A stretch of DNA of 5,843 nt from JBAZTO01 sp041661865. GTDB taxonomy: Bacteria; Planctomycetota; Phycisphaerae; SM23-33. Shown here one piece after another: positions 4,287 to 5,843 of this stretch. Location of the stretch: assembly GCA_041661865.1 (NCBI GenBank), contig JBAZTO010000088.1, positions 1 to 5,843 on the forward strand. Reading direction: 5' to 3'. Position 1 is the stretch's first letter, and each line of letters begins with the position of its first letter. The position numbers and the translations under genes are program-made. The notes beneath the pieces are model-generated. The model did no database searches and was not told where the DNA came from. It saw only the letters and a program-made list of their open reading frames with translations.

Positions 4287-5843
4287 ATGGCGATTGTCTC
4301 CGGGGACTACATCCCCACCACCGGCAGGGTCTTGGCCCGCATGGACCAGCGGGCCCAGTTTGACCTGGCGGACGCCATCGATCAGCGCCTGCGGGACAAC
4401 CTGACGATCTGCAGCACCTGGATCGCTCAGGCCCACGCCAGCTTCCGCTACTACCGCTCCGACCAGCTCAAGCGACGCTCTGGCACTGAGGAGCGCAACC
4501 GTATCCGTCATGTGGCCAACTTCATCCGCCGTGACGTCGACCTCATCGCCTCCGAGATCCTGGATGGCAAGCCGGTCGTCAACCCGATCGGCCGCTCGCC
4601 GCGCTACTACGAGCTGGGCCGGCAGCTGGTCCAAGTCCTGGAGTGGAGCCGGGACGAGGAGGAGGACTGGCACGACAGCCTCGAAAAGGCCATCACCTTC
4701 TGTGTCCACGTCGGCGAGGGGATCTTGTATGAGGGGTGGGATCAGGACGCCGATGGGGGACGAGGCCTGCCGATCGCCATTGCCATTGACCCCCGCTACT
4801 TCTTCTGGGACCCACGCTGTCAGCGCATGCAGCGCGACGACGCTGAGTGGATGATCTGGATGTCCCTGGAGAGCCTGGACCAGGTCAAGGAGCAGTTCCC
4901 GGAGGTCGCCGACCGCCTGTCCCCGGAGGACCGCGATACCTACCAGATGCCCAGCCAGGACGTCCCGGCGGGGCGTAGTGGGTACCAGCGCTCGGCTGCC
5001 TCCATGGGAACCCAGGGAATGCGCCGCGATGAAGAGCAGATCTGGGTCAAGCGGCAGTGGTCGAAGAAGCGCCAGTACAAGAAGATCTTCTACTACAAAG
5101 ACTCAGTCGAGGTGGCCATGGGTCTCGTCGACGGCGAGGAGAAGCCGCTCGACCAGGCCGCCTACAACCTGCTCTCGCCCGAAGAGAAGGATCAGGTAAT
5201 CGCTGACCGAGTGCGGGTGGTGGAGCTGTGGGAGACGACCGCACTGAACCAGTACGTAGTCGAGCACAAGCTCTCGCCCTTCGACAAGAGCAAGGGCGGG
5301 CACGGTCACTACCCGTTCGCCTTCTTCTCCTACGAGGTGGTGCCGGACGAGCCGCGCGCCCGGGGTGAGATCGGCTTCCTGATGGCCACCCAGGACATCA
5401 TGAACGAGACGGTGACCCAACTGCTGGAGCAGATGTTCCTCAACAACATCGGCTACTGGCACGTCTACAAGGGCACCATGGATCCCACCGAGCGCGACAA
5501 GGTCGACCAGATCGGCTACCGACCCCACCGAGTGATCGAGACCTACCAGGGGTCACAACCGCCCCAGCACGTCGGTGTCGACCCCGCTGGCTTGAACATG
5601 GCCGCCCAGATGCTGCCGATCATCAAAGACCTGGCCGACAAGACCTCGGGCATCCACGACGTCGACCGGGGTGAGGTCCCGGGCAACATCCAGTCCGGCC
5701 GTGCCATCCGGGCCCTGCAGGCGAAGACCAGCCGGCTAAACATCAAGGTCAAGCGGCACGTCGAGTCTGGCCTTCGCCGCGCGACCCATCTGCGCCTGCA
5801 CAACATCATGCAGTTCATGCGGTGCCCCCGGGTCATCGAGGTC
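4287..5843 (+). CDS. Phage portal protein, P22-type (3' partial)
   Basis: An uninterrupted frame of 519 codons runs from ATG 4287 off the right edge. The key evidence is at residues 454-479: 'SGIHDVDRGEVPGN' followed by 'QSGRAIRALQ', the conserved stretch of P22-like portals (RGE, PG, SG-AI-ALQ). Supporting features are the N-terminal helical 'RHVANFIRRDVDLIASEILDG' type region (about 73-93), the aromatic 'DPRYFFWDPRCQ' strand (about 168-179), 'YPFAFFSYEVVPDEPRARGE' and the following helix with 'QDIMNETVTQLLEQM'. The protein would form the dodecameric ring at one capsid vertex, through which DNA is packaged and where the tail attaches. No in-frame stop or frameshift is seen. The start follows the previous TAA by two bases, with AAAGG at 4276-4280 six bases upstream. 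The C-terminus is outside the window. Confidence 0.93.
   Translation, partial: MAIVSGDYIPTTGRVLARMDQRAQFDLADAIDQRLRDNLTICSTWIAQAHASFRYYRSDQLKRRSGTEERNRIRHVANFIRRDVDLIASEILDGKPVVNPIGRSPRYYELGRQLVQVLEWSRDEEEDWHDSLEKAITFCVHVGEGILYEGWDQDADGGRGLPIAIAIDPRYFFWDPRCQRMQRDDAEWMIWMSLESLDQVKEQFPEVADRLSPEDRDTYQMPSQDVPAGRSGYQRSAASMGTQGMRRDEEQIWVKRQWSKKRQYKKIFYYKDSVEVAMGLVDGEEKPLDQAAYNLLSPEEKDQVIADRVRVVELWETTALNQYVVEHKLSPFDKSKGGHGHYPFAFFSYEVVPDEPRARGEIGFLMATQDIMNETVTQLLEQMFLNNIGYWHVYKGTMDPTERDKVDQIGYRPHRVIETYQGSQPPQHVGVDPAGLNMAAQMLPIIKDLADKTSGIHDVDRGEVPGNIQSGRAIRALQAKTSRLNIKVKRHVESGLRRATHLRLHNIMQFMRCPRVIEV

Noticed and set aside
5103..5528. 141-codon minus-strand frame, together with others at 4281-4709 and 5543-5836
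   Set aside because: All are antisense to the portal gene, which is open without interruption through these regions and carries conserved portal motifs.

Overview
The window reads as part of the genome of a tailed double-stranded DNA phage (Caudoviricetes) or an integrated prophage whose host is GC-rich. The strongest anchor is a portal protein that runs off the right edge and carries the glycine-rich 'RGE-PG-SG-AI-ALQ' signature of P22-type portals. All convincing genes lie on the + strand, are tightly packed, and mostly have strong Shine-Dalgarno sequences. Third codon positions are strongly G/C-biased. No tRNA, rRNA, CRISPR array, insertion sequence or integrase was found. The host cannot be named from this sequence; an actinobacterial or proteobacterial host would fit.

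Left module (1 to about 3440): a densely packed run of small accessory genes. In order they are the tail of an unknown gene (1-132), a small multi-pass membrane protein (134-367), an HELGH-motif putative zinc metallopeptidase (368-787), a 61-residue zinc-ribbon protein (784-969), a DEDDh 3'-5' exoribonuclease of the Rv2179c-like type (966-1469), an unknown protein (1466-2032), a DUF1064-type PD-(D/E)XK nuclease (1779-2216), an unknown 284-residue protein (2213-3067) and a single-pass membrane protein (3081-3440). Four junctions are 4-base start/stop overlaps (ATGA or GTGA) and one is a stop directly abutting a start (TAAGTG), so the block is almost certainly one translationally coupled operon.

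Punctuation (3441-3573): the only real intergenic gap. It holds a candidate sigma70-type promoter (its -35 overlaps the upstream stop codon), a 15-base palindrome near the predicted transcription start, and a strong GC-rich hairpin. A GTG start with a near-ideal ribosome binding site follows.

Right module (3574 to end): virion morphogenesis. An Ala/Gln/Gly-rich low-complexity protein of unknown function with a repeated short motif is followed, 2 bases after its stop, by the portal gene. No terminase is recognisable upstream of the portal in this window.

The most notable points are the promoter-palindrome-hairpin leader before the morphogenesis module, the 254-base overlap between the 1466 gene and the DUF1064 gene, where codon evidence says only one frame is under coding constraint, and the unassigned 284-residue protein. 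I do not see convincing proof of an undescribed defence or counter-defence system. The coupled cassette of peptidase, zinc ribbon, RNase and nuclease is the best place to look for host-takeover functions.
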